DNA of 64,000 bases from Tomocerus qinae. Its lineage: Eukaryota > Arthropoda > Collembola > Entomobryomorpha > Tomoceridae. Made by a program: the position numbers and the translations under genes. The stretch lies in NCBI GenBank assembly GCA_020055645.1, contig CM034547.1, positions 22,592,513 to 22,656,512 of the forward strand. Reading direction: 5' to 3'. Shown here in pieces: positions 20,479-33,100 of the stretch (its first letter is position 1; each line of letters begins with the position of its first letter). The notes under the pieces were generated by a model, which saw nothing but the letters and a program-made list of their open reading frames with translations, was not told the origin of the DNA and did no database searches.

Positions 20479-21179
20479 AGTCGTATTTAATAAATTGGAT
20501 TAAAGGACTGGCGTTAATAATATTGGTAAATTGCTATCGATGTAATTTTTAAGTCAGCCGTTTGAAATTTCTTAAATTATAAATATAGAATAGATTCACG
20601 CAAGTATTTTAAACCAATTGGAGAGCTAAATATCAATTATAAAGGCTTATAAAACAAACGTACGCGTATTAAACGTGATCATTCCCGCAAAACTTTGTTC
20701 ACTAGTTTATATTTTTTTATTGATACTGACTGACAATACACTAAAATCAAACAAGTCAAAAATGTAAAGGACATCAAGGATTAGTAATACATTAACATTG
20801 AAAATGATATTGTTAAAGAACCAAAGAAAGAATGGTACAAACTACAAACAATTTGTAATTCATTTGTTCCAAAATGATCATGCAAAATGTATGTAAACAT
20901 TACTGTAGAAGAAGAACATCGTCCTCTTACTTGTAATGCAGCATCAATTTAATCCATTTTGAGTCATTCTTAATTCTTGTTTTTCAACCATGTATTTACA
21001 TCACAATGTCTGGTAACAATTGCAGACTCACATTCTGTTGATTTGTCATAGAGCGTATTAGTTGACAATTTATATTATTTACCGGATTGATTTGTCACAG
21101 TTTGCTTATCAATAACTACTATTTACTTATAATATATTATATTATTAGCAAAACTGTGGTTAAACTAGGGAACAAAATC
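20479..21179. other. Intergenic gap between convergent 3' ends
   Basis: About 0.7 kb between the PRELID3 stop and the ABCA2 stop. It should hold both 3' UTRs. AATAAA occurs at 20489-20494 on the plus strand, only 11 bases past the PRELID3 stop. No other feature seen. Confidence 0.5.
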
Positions 21180-24100
21180 TCAAGTTCTACACATGTCCAA
21201 TTTTGTTACCCTTGGAATTTCCACCTCTTCTTCAACCGCATCTTGTAAATCCATCATATCTTGATCGATTGCCCCTTGAAACAGCCGCGGAGAATCCACA
21301 TCGTATAATTGCCGAATGTCATTTTGGTGCTTAACAAAATTGATGAATACCTAAAATAATAGTTACAAAAGTTCTGTTAATCTTGTGAAAAACTTGTTTA
21401 AAATCGTTATATCTGTGTGCTCTGTTACATTATCCAATGTGTTTTGAGACACTGAATAATCTTCTATGGACACTTCCGTTATAGCCTTTTCCATTTTGTG
21501 AAATATGTCATCTAGGGAAACATACTGAGAACTAAGTTCGTAATGCAGTGCATTGTGATGTTTTTCCTGTGGATTTTAGACAATAAAAACATTAAATTAA
21601 AAAGTGATGTAGGTCGCAATCGCTGTTTGAAATATGATACTGTTAGCCAAAATTACTCTTGACTAGAGTTGCCGTTTATCATGTAACTCACCGTTTTAAC
21701 TCAAAAAAGTTAATAGTGGCTCACAGACATTAATTAAGTACATTAGGTAAATACAGAGGGAAGAAATGGTTTAGGATTTCCTATTTTGAATAATTCAATT
21801 TGTTTTTATACTTCAACAACGAGCGGTCATCCGAAATCATAGTGTCCCCAGCTCCTGGGGAGGAACTCGATTGTGGATGATAATTGAATTATAGACGTAC
21901 TTAAGTCCAAAATAGTTGAAAATAAGGTATTCTCTACCAAGTTCCAAGAAAAGATTTCGGATGCCGGTCAATGAGAGGAGAGGTACTATATAAACTCCAA
22001 ACGTTTGTCTTAAACTGACCTTTAAAACGGCAAAAGGGAAAACCCTTGTAAAATATCTTTCTACACGGCAGGTCTCTGTCTCTGAGCTTCTCAACGTGAT
22101 AGAATAGCCATCACCAAATCTGAAACCATTTAATTTAAATGGTTGAAAATTAAAATGTTTCATATCACAACCTAAGTAGATTTATTTATTATGACTCCAA
22201 AATACTTTTCCTCTATTCATTAGAAAGACAATGAATCATTTATGGCACAATACAAAAGGCTTACTTCGACAGTGATTTTCTTTCTAATGAACAGAAGAAA
22301 AGTACTTATGGAGTCATAATACATTTACTTGTTTTTAAGATGCTGTGTGCTGCCCATGCACTTAAATCTTCCATTTACCATGATAGCTACACGAGTACAA
22401 AGGGCCTCGCACTCTTCCATGCTAGAAAAAGTAGATAGTATGTTAAACAGATCATAATACTTTATTAGGTTCATTAAAGAAGAAATCATGGAAATGAGGA
22501 TGTGTGCGATGAATTGATTGACAAACCTACCTATGTGAAGTGAAGACTATAGACCTTCCTTCATTAACAAGGGATAGTATCAGATTCCACAAAAACCTTT
22601 TGCTGAAATTTAACACAATGACAAGTTCATCAAAAAATGTTTCATATTATATATATTATTTCGAGGACTACGTCAGTCATGGTCATAGTAAACTTTTACT
22701 CATGATCATGACTCACGCTGTTATAAATTTTTTTGAACAAATAATATAGTTTCATTCATTCAAAATGTTGGAGTGAATACAGATAAAGACTCGTTAAGAA
22801 TTAGAATTTTTAGAGATTATATAACGTGCATTTTTGATCATTCTTCAGCACAAACATTCAGGCCGGGGAAAGGTACTAACATTGGAAAATTAAGTTTGCA
22901 ACATGCTTAAGCTCGGCAGATCATTAATTTGAGAATTCACAATGGGAAACCGTTACCTAAAAGGGTCCATGCCAGTAGTTGGTTCATCCTTAAGACATTA
23001 AAAGTTTCAGAAAAAGTAAAATATTAATCAATAATACAATGGTCGAAAGCAGATTAACTGCTTTATTGCTTTATAATATAGCATTGTTAAGAAAGTGATT
23101 TTATGAAGATTATTGAATGAGTTGTGCTTAAATGACGCAGAATATACGATTCGTGCAGTGCATATCTCAGTGATTTTACAAATAACTTTCTTTTCAATGT
23201 TTGTTTGGTCAATTTATAATGTATATATACACACCAGAAAAATTAAAGCCGGCCCACCGATTAGAGCGATAGCGGTTGAAATTTTTCGCTTATTTCCTCC
23301 ACTACAATTATTTTAAATAGGTATAATACATTTAAACAGTTTAATTAATAGGCTTTCATTTTAATTTTTCATCCTCAAATATGTAGCGTACCTGTACGTT
23401 CCACAAGGTCTGTCTGCATATTGTATTAAATCCAATTTTTTCAACGCCCATTCCACCATCTCACAAACATCTTTTCTTGGCACACCACGCAACCTTGAAA
23501 CATAAATAGTTTTACAATCATTAGTAAAATTCCTTACTATTATTACTTTTGCAGAACATAATACCTTAAGTTATGTGCGTTAAAGCTTTAAACGAGGCCT
23601 TATTTTAAATATAGCATAATCGTTGCCACCAAGTTTTGTTATAATTTTAGCATGGCATATTAAGTCTGTCTGCACTAAATGTACTTACGTAGCATATAAG
23701 GTTAGATGCTCACGTGCCGTTAAATCATCATACAGAGCATCAAATTGTGGGCAGTAGCCAATGAATTTATGGGCTAAAGTTAATTCGTGTGTGACACTAT
23801 AGCCATTGATGAAAGCATCCCCCACAGTAATGGGCGTGTCACCAGTGAGCATTCGAAAGGTAGAACTTTTACCAGCCCCATTAACTCCCAATAGTCCAAA
23901 ACATTCACCAGGAGGTATACCCCATGAAAGTTTGTCCACAGCTAAATGTTTTCCCATTTTCCTTGTGTTGTAAACTTTAGACAGATTTTCAACACGGAGA
24001 ATGTCATCGTTGGCTAAGCCCCTAAAGACGCGTTGTTTCTCCTGTGAGACGTCAGCATCAAGGTCATCTGTTGTGTGCCCATGCAAAAATTTCTTGTAGG

Positions 24101-27100
24101 TGCGGGGTTTACGGAAAAATTTATATTCACAGAGAAGCGTGATAATGAAAAATGTAAATCCAGTTGCAGCCATTGCCACCAAATTTCTTCCAATTAACTC
24201 CCATGCAAACGGGGACTTCATCTTATGATATTGGCCTAATTAAGTTGTCATTCATTCATATAAGCTTTATTGAATAAATCGTTACATCTAAAACTTATAA
24301 ATCAATAATAGTATGTGATTTTACCTGTCTTTTGCAGAAATACATTGTAATAATCATTGAAAGCGATATCCATAAGACCCCGACCGAGGCAATAGTTTGG
24401 GAAAACCAAGAAAAGATTTTTGAGAAATATGTGAATCTTAGCTAGTACCTGTTAAAGAATAAATGATTGTACAACTACTATATTGAACACACGGCAATGG
24501 GGTAATTAAAATTTAACTGTGATTAACGCACATTGAACCAATAAGAAATCATATAATGTGAGTGCGTCGATCAAGTGAAATTGGAGCGAACGAAGTCGAA
24601 AGAAGTGGCTAGAAGTTAAGTGGTTAGAAGTCAAAAGAAGTCAATGGAAATTGAAAATATTGTACAAAAGACTTTTTCGAGTTAGCTATTAAACGGTGTG
24701 AGGTATAAAACGAAAGTTACCCACTTCCCCAGACAGGGGATGTGAGGTACCTGTGCGAATATGACAAAACTTGTGACACGTAATGTGTTTCTCCCGGGTT
24801 CCCTCGGCACGGCAACTAAAACTACTGATGAATTTAGCAGTGCACTGAGTGCAGTGCAAGATTGTGCAATACCAAAGTATGCAGTGATGGTAGTATACCA
24901 AATAAATAGGCTGATGCTATTTAGGCAGAGAACTACGAGAGTCTCAATAAGAGAGAGAGCCTGTCTCCGGAACGGGAGCAGGAGGAGAAGATCTTCTGAG
25001 AGAAGAAATGCTTCTGAGGGAAAATGGCCCTCGGACAACTCTATTTATATGAAGATGCTCCTCCTCTCCCAAAATTACTTTGTTGCCATTGGCTAGGCCA
25101 AATGGAACATTCCAAGTTGTTTCCAAACAACTGGAAACCTAGGAAACGAATCGGCATTCGTGACACAGCTCCCCCTCCAAACTGAGTTCTCTGGGAGGTT
25201 TTATTGACTTTACAATTTTTCATCATGAAACAGCATCAATTTACAAATTCAAAATTCACATAACAAGATTTACGAGACAAATAGATATTGAACATTACAG
25301 TCTAATTACAAAAGGAAATATACATTTTACATAATAATACAAGAAAATAAACATAGAAAGAAACACTTTCACTTCCTCTAGGTGTAATCTCCTCCAGTAA
25401 AAAGACTTGGCCCGGTGTCGATACTCTTTGGTATATTCTCCCCCCTCTTCCAGAAATTGGGGCCATAGTGTTTTAAATCCATTGAATCCACTAGTAGGTG
25501 GTAGTAGTCCTAAGAATCCTTTCTCGTACGACAAATATCCTTCTCGTTCGACAATATTCCACTTTCTCGTACGACAATAATCCATCTCGAATTTTCAAGT
25601 TGTAGCATTTAATTGTTTTACTTCGACAACTTCCTGGTTAAAATCCTTAAAAGTTTCCCTGGTTTCCTTCCAAAATTCTTTAAAATCTTTGTTCATACTA
25701 TAGCGAGTAATGATTTCATTCTAACTCCAATTGTAGTGATCAATTACAACATAAGAGGGGTACCAAAATCCAGATTTGGTATGGATGTTTCCTTAATTGC
25801 ATGAAAAACGTTGTTTGTTGGCATATAAATTGAAAATTCGCAGAACGTCTTCTGATGCCAAGGGAAGGTTATGCAAACGTCTTCATGTTTGTGTTCAAAA
25901 TAATGGTAAACGAAATCAAACTTGCTGCGATTCGTGAGCCATGGTCTGACGAATCCACTTAACTTTTGTAAAATCTTAACAATATTCTTTCATGGTAAAT
26001 AGTTATTTGAATATTCGTCATCGGGGAGTTTATCGACCCTCAGATATTTCAATTTTTCAGTCTAAGTAGGTACCTATTGCCAGTTTATTGAGCAAATTTG
26101 TACGGGCAAACCCAGGTATCCGCATAACTCGTCTTCGGTTAAAACGGAATTCAATATATCCTCGGATGGCGATTCTCCCTGAATCCTAGACATACTTCCA
26201 AGACATCATCGCAAACCTGTCCAGATTCTTGTTTTCAATCCAGGGAAAGAAAAGAGACAAGGTATATTTCCCCGGTAGTTACCAATTAAATGGAACTTTC
26301 AATTTCCCGCAGATTCACCTTCCTCATTACGACCTTCCCGTCGAATTCAAGAGTGGGATCTCTTGATAAAGTGTCCTCTGGTTTTTGACTTATGGCGTGA
26401 TAAAAGGCACTTTCTGTGTTGAAATGATTTTCTTCAGAGATCACGACTAGTAAACTAAACGGGTGAAGGCTTACCCTCAAAGAACAGCAATGCTTCTCTC
26501 AAAGAGAAGTTAATGTCGCGTAAAAGTTAATAAACTTTTTTTTTTTTTGAATTTCACGCCCTTTTCTCAATATAGAATAATTCACGAGTGAAAGATTCAA
26601 CGGTTTTCTGTCAAATATTTTACTGTATGGAGTATCTTCATTATCTAGTGTCTCACTAGGTGGCAGTTTGATTACTGGTTTTCTTATTCCTTATCAGTGG
26701 TATCTTGACTAGTGACATGTGAGTTCTAAATTTTGCATTAAAGCTGGTAGTAGAATTTCAATGGAGACAAATCTTGCGGTAAATTTAGCATTTTTTCAAT
26801 GGCAGAATAGCAGGAACATAACTGGTAAATTTTTCGGTTTTTAGAATCCAATCAACTATTTAACTTCTTCTCCTGGCTCACATCGGTCGTAAAAATTTGA
26901 TGACAATTTTCCATAGCAGTTGGTTTTCTTCCCCCTCCGACGGCAGTTTCTCCTCTCTATAGCATCCATGGCGTGAATTTCATCAAAAACATTTACTTTA
27001 AATCGGTTACCGTGAATTATAAAACTGGTAATCGGTTGGCAAATCAAAATCAGGTAGACATTTCAAATTACTGAATAACTTTCAGTTCAAAATATAATGG

Positions 27101-30100
27101 TCTTCCATTATTTTCAATAGTTTCAATTTTCCAGTAGATTTAGCAGATTTAATAGTAAATACGTATATTTTCAGATCGATATTCTTCAGTAGCAGCAATA
27201 GACGGCGTAAAGTTTTTGACAAAAGAGTAGGCATATAGATTTTCAGTTACTTCAGTCACTGATAATACTGTTAAAATTATTCCAGCGTACTACTCAGTAT
27301 AACGGAACGGCTATACCTACCGAGTACGAAGAATAAGCAAAATATTTTAACAGTGAATATGTAGATTAGTGCTCGTGAACCAAGTTGGACCGGCCCCCAA
27401 TTGTAACACAAAATGTGTGTATCCCGGGTTCAATTCCCGGACCGGCCCCCAATTGACACGTAATGTGTTTCTCCCGGGTTCCCTCGGCACGGCAACTAAA
27501 ACTACTGATGAATTTAGCAGTGCACTGAGTGCAGTGCAAGATTGTGCAATACCAAAGTATGCAGTGATGGTAGTATGCCAAATAAATAGGCTGATGCTAT
27601 TTAGGCAGAGAACTACGAGAGTCTCAATAAGAGAGAGAGCCTGTCTCCGGAACGGGAGCAGGAGGAGAAGATCTTCTGAGAGAAGAAATGCTTCTGAGGG
27701 AAAATGGCCCTCGGACAACTCTATTTATATGAAGATGCTCCTCCTCTCCCAAAATTACTTTGTTGCCATTGGCTAGGCCAAATGGAACATTCCAAGTTGT
27801 TTCCAAACAACTGGAAACCTAGGAAACGAATCGGCATTCGTGACACTTGTTTAAAAAGCTATGTGCTTTTGAATGAGCATGATATGATACCATGATATTC
27901 TACGATGCATAGAACCAAAGTTACCCATTTCCCAGACAGGGGGTGTGGCCGATTTTGCTCTTTAACGAACTTTACCTGTATTTTTACCTTGTCTTTCATA
28001 ATCTGAAGACGTGATTCAAAAAGTTATTTAGACCAAAGTTATCGCATAATCTATTATTAAAAAATGGAGAAATAATATACTCGGGATATGTGATATGTCG
28101 CAAGCACGTATACAGAACTGAGTTTCGGAGGGGGCTAAGATTTCCAATGGATATTTTAATGATATATATTCGCGCGTAGGGCGAAAAGTTTTGGATTTTT
28201 TTGACAGAAATGAGTCAAAAAAGGCCTAAAATAGCAAATAATCCCGCGGAGCGCGAATTTTTTTGTAATTTTGAGAAAAAAATGCCCCTTTTCTTGGATT
28301 TCGGGGGGGGGGGGCTTCAGCCCGTAAAGCCCATCCCTCAATACGTCCTTGATATGTCTTGGATAGATATAATAGATAGATACAAAGACTGATACACAAC
28401 GCCATTCCATAAGTAAGGAATGGCTTTCTCAATCATAATATGAAATAAATGATATAAGGTCACGAGGCATAAAAAAAGTATTCGAGAACAACCATCAACG
28501 ATGCATTTTTTATATTATTATTTTTGTGAGTGCGTTAAACTAATAATATAGCTGCTACTTTACTCACCTCGTCGTACGAAAAAACTTCAAGAAGAAAAGA
28601 CGTCACAATGCACGTAATTCCGACAAAGAGATTAATGACTATTAGAAAAATGTATGCCGAGCTGGGTTCTTTAAAAATAAATGAAGCTGGGTACATTACT
28701 GGAATGGAGAAAAGATAATAAGAGTTAAGAATAAGATTAAATTGCTCGAAGAAATATTTTATAATTATTTTTTGTATCATTGTCTTACCTGGAGTAATAG
28801 ACCATCTATAATAGAGACACCATTCGTGTAAATTAATTGTATGCATATATCGTATATGTTCTTAATGATAATCCATGCATGATAATACTTCACAAAGTCT
28901 TACCCATACATCAAGAAGAGTGAAACTACTGCTGGAAAATTACTACCAGCAGTATAAGCTGGGATATCAAATATTAGTAAAATTGCAATGCAAAATACTG
29001 CAGGAACTGTGTAATTGCACTAAATACACATATAACAACGGTTACAGTTAGATTTCGTATTATGTTTTCGGTACAATATGAAGTTAAAATGCCAAGGTGG
29101 ATGAAGAATCCTCAGTAAATTTAATCTCATTAAAAATTATACAACAAATTAACAAATAATTAATAATAAAAAAATTTCTTACGATATCCCAAATGTAGTT
29201 GGCAACCCAATAAACGATTCGATGTACACCACTGATGATCTGTAAATGCTTGGATTTTGTGTACCTTTCGTACACTAGAAATAAAACGAAACTTGCAGGA
29301 ACAAAACTCATGGCCACAATAATAAATATAGCAATCAAGACGTCATTTCCTTGAAGTATTTCATCTTGTGAGAACACAGACTGAGTATTTGGCAACGGGT
29401 GGTTAATTAAAGTCATTCCTACACATATTGATTCCCCAAATTCCAATTAAAAAGGTGAAATACACCCACCCATGAAATATTATTATTAACATTCTATTTG
29501 TATTTACCAAAAGCGGCAGGAGAACCTTTGGAAAGCGGAAGGTTGGCCCTCAAGACTGCATTATTTAGAACATTCAGATAGGTGGCTATGGCATGATATC
29601 CTTTGTTATTGAACCAAATTTTGGCTGCATTTCTAACTGCTATTTTTCTAAATAAACTGGGAGAATTTCTTCCGAATCCATATGGAACCTTCTTCCGTCT
29701 TAATCCCAAGCTAATGCCTCCATATCTTCTCAATCTGTGAAAGGATACAAGAGAAATTATATTAGGATCAGATATAAGCAACAACCAACCATTACAACAT
29801 GCAAAGGCTGGTTACAGTACAGTAGTTTTTATTACCTGAACATGTCAGTTGTGTACAAGTAATACTGGGATTCATTTTGACCCGAAATATCAATCATTAC
29901 GTCACTTGCCACAGTTCGATAAGATGAAGGGTTAATATATCCATATTGAGGACATATGAAACCTGTCCTGTCTTCACTGCAGTAGCAAATTGGATATTTC
30001 CTTAAATACAGATATAAATAATTTAGTTTATTGAGGAAGATGAAATACAACTTTATACTTTAATTACATAATTTCCTTAATATATTATTTTATGTATTAA

Positions 30101-33100
30101 AAAAAATCTGCAACATTTCTCGTAGTAATAGTAATACAGAAATCTAGTATGCAGATGCGCTCAATTTTGTTTTATTTTAGTTACCTTTCTTTTGAAGGAG
30201 GAAAGCCCTTAATTTCACTTTCATTCTTGCCGGGTTTCTGGTCGGTGTTCTTTTTGAAAGAAAACATTTTGAGTCCAGGATAGAAAACGTTTTCACACAT
30301 AGAATTGAAAACCATAAGTGGAAGTGACGCCTCAGCTTGATATAATTGATATCCTTGAGTTACAAAGGAGTAATTGTAAGGACTTTTAAGTGTACATGTA
30401 GCCCCTGCTCCTGAAGGAAGCCTAAATGTCTCAGCAATTTCTTCAGATGATGCATCTTGGAAAAGCCTTAATAATTTTACAGATGACATTATGATTATTA
30501 AATTTAAATCTTTGACAAAGTGGCATTATACACAATTATACCTGGGTTCTGTCATATCTAAACGATTGTTTGAGTATGTTAGAACGTTTCCTTGTGGCTG
30601 CGTAAAATTGTAAAACTGTGCTGTGGATAAAATTAACTCTGGAAGATCTTCAATGTTGGGAGCTGTAAGGGCTACGGACATAGCAACAGAGACGAAAAAT
30701 GCTGGCAGTAATATCTGAGAAAAGTGAAAAATATATTTTGAATCTATATATTACAATTATAGGGTCTGAAAAAATTGTACATAAATACAAAATGAACGAA
30801 CCTGCGAGAACAACCCTTCTATATTTCTTCTGCTACATACATAGCGTTTATTAAGAATGGCCCAAAATTGCTGAAACAAGAGCCATTTGCCCGATAAATG
30901 TATATCTTCATTGGTTAGATTTCGTTGATGATGGATAGCAGAAACTTTTTTAGCCGAATCTTTGACCGTTCCATCATTTTCCGTCTTGAGAACATCGTCC
31001 ACATTTTTGTCATCGAGTAGCGGCAAGTCAACAGAGTCCATCATATCCGATTTTAAAATGTTCGTTCTTTCAGTTAAAGGCATGCTTTGATGTTTACTTT
31101 TAAGGAGCTGATTAGAAGAAGACGGGTATTCATAATTGTTAGCAAATCCTTTGAAGCCACTGGATCCTATTCCTACCTCCAGCATTTCTTCATCTTCCTC
31201 TTGAGTATTTATTGCATTAGTTTTCGTCGAATCGGACACTGCATGCAATTCCACAGTAGCCATAACAAAATTAAGTTTGGAACAATCCTCTCCACCTGGC
31301 ACCGGCTTTGATGACTTTTTTTCTTCCAAGGATTCGGAGATGTTATTTGACACGTCAACTTCAGAGATAATGGCATCGCTTGTGTCTGAATCCCTTCTAT
31401 CTGAAATGACTTTTATGAAAACTTCTTCTAATGTCGTATTTTTCACCCCAAAGCTGCTAATATTTAAGGCTTCTTTCGAACTATTAAGCATTTGGAAAAG
31501 AGGGACGAATTTTCCAGCCCTGAGCTCAGGAATTGGCAATACATAATGAAGTTCTAACTTTGATTCACTGACGCACCGAGCAGTTGGTACAAATCTACGT
31601 ATGGATTTAGTAACCTGTTTCTTGGAGCATTTCGACGAAACTGACCTGAAAAATAAAAAATACTTACGTCAATTTAATTTCTAGGCCTTTATTATTATGC
31701 TCCCTTTATCCACTCACAAAAGATTTTGATCCATCATTTTTACTATGCAAAGATGGTAGCCTTCGCCCAAATGATGCTTGAGATACAAAGGAGATCCACA
31801 ACATTTTAATCGTCCATCTTCCATTATAGCAATTCGGTCTCCCATGTATTCAGCTTCGTCCATGTGATGGGTAGAAAGCACAATTGTTCTTCCTATGGAA
31901 CAGAAAAAAGTTACATAAATTTCATTAACCTTTTCTTGCTTTCCCTGAAATTTAATTACATTTACAATTTCAACGACCTCACATGACTACTTACCTTTTT
32001 TGTATTTAATTATTAAGTCCCAAATTGATCTTCGGCTGTACGGATCTATTAAAGCAGTTTAAGTAGTTATAATAATTAGAAAAATTTGAAATATAGTAAA
32101 AGAGAAACTTTTCTTCAATAGTGAAAGTAAACTTTATGGCATCCTAACAATGTATTTTCCCATACAATGTAAATATATATTAATAACGCTTTCTTCATTA
32201 CCAACTCCGGCTGTTGGCTCATCAAGTATAACGGTTCGACTCCCGCCGACGAAGGCAATAGCTACAGACAGTTTTCTTTTCATACCTTGATTATTTCCGA
32301 CAAAAATTAGGCATATTTATTGATGTCAATAAATTGTAAATCATCATCTTTAGCATGAACTTTATACCTCCAGAAAGACATTCCACCTTTTGAAATCGTT
32401 TTCTGGGTAACTTAAGATCATTTATCAGTCTTTCCGTTTCATTTTCTATGTCAGTCTGATCTTTAACTTTAAGCCTTGAATAAAACCACATGTGTTCTTC
32501 AACTGTCAGCTCGTTAAAGAGAACATTATGCTGAGGACACATCCCCAAAGAGTTTCTAATTACATCCATTCGCTTTCGTATATCATGACCGTAAATGGTG
32601 GCTGATCCAGAAGTGGGTGGGAAAAGTCCAGTTAAGATAGACCTTAGAAAAAAAGGTATACAAATTCTTATATATCATTTATTTAATATTATAACTTTTA
32701 TAAAATAACTTTGTTAATTGAATTTGAATTACATGGTTGTGCTTTTTCCAGCACCATTGTGGCCCAGAATAGCTGTGATTTGACCTTCGTAGAAGTTTAA
32801 ATTTAAATTTTTTAAAGCAAATTTAGAACTGTCTTTATAGCGCTTGCTTAATTTTGTTATCGAAACACCCAGGGGTAAATTTTGGGGTTCATCTTCAAAA
32901 AGTACACTCATGTGGTTCATGTTTTCCATAGCAGAAGCCTGGTCGTGCTCTGTAATAGATAAATTTTTCGACCGCAACATACTACGAAATTTAGATTTCC
33001 ACCACATGAGATGCACTGGAGTGCAAGAAAATTTCGTATCAATATCAGCATCCTCCACATTGACAAAATCCATTCCACACCAGTAAGACTTGGAAAAGGG

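Larger units (their letters stand above)
24774..27845 (-). mobile_element. Non-autonomous LTR retrotransposon in ABCA2 intron 30
   Basis: Two 392-bp direct repeats (24774-25165 and 27454-27845) flank about 2.3 kb. Read on the minus strand, the LTR starts TGTCACG and ends CGTGTCA (TG..CA). The 5' LTR is followed after two bases by TGGGGGCCGGTCCGGGAA, a tRNA-complementary primer site, and the 3' LTR is preceded by the purine tract GGAGGGGGAGC. A 4-bp duplication CTTG flanks it (24770-24773, 27846-27849). I saw one difference between the LTRs (A versus G at about 24897/27577). The interior has only short frames, the longest of 96 codons at 25295-25585, so it lacks an intact gag-pol. It lies in the same orientation as ABCA2. 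Confidence 0.88.

Noticed and set aside
24682-25096. Protein frames of 60 to 123 codons repeated at 27347-27806
   Set aside because: They fall in the two LTRs of the intronic element on both strands; duplication reflects the LTRs, not a gene family.
27423-27451. tRNA gene
   Set aside because: Only the T-arm and acceptor 3' strand are present; there is no D-arm or anticodon arm, and the position fits a primer binding site.
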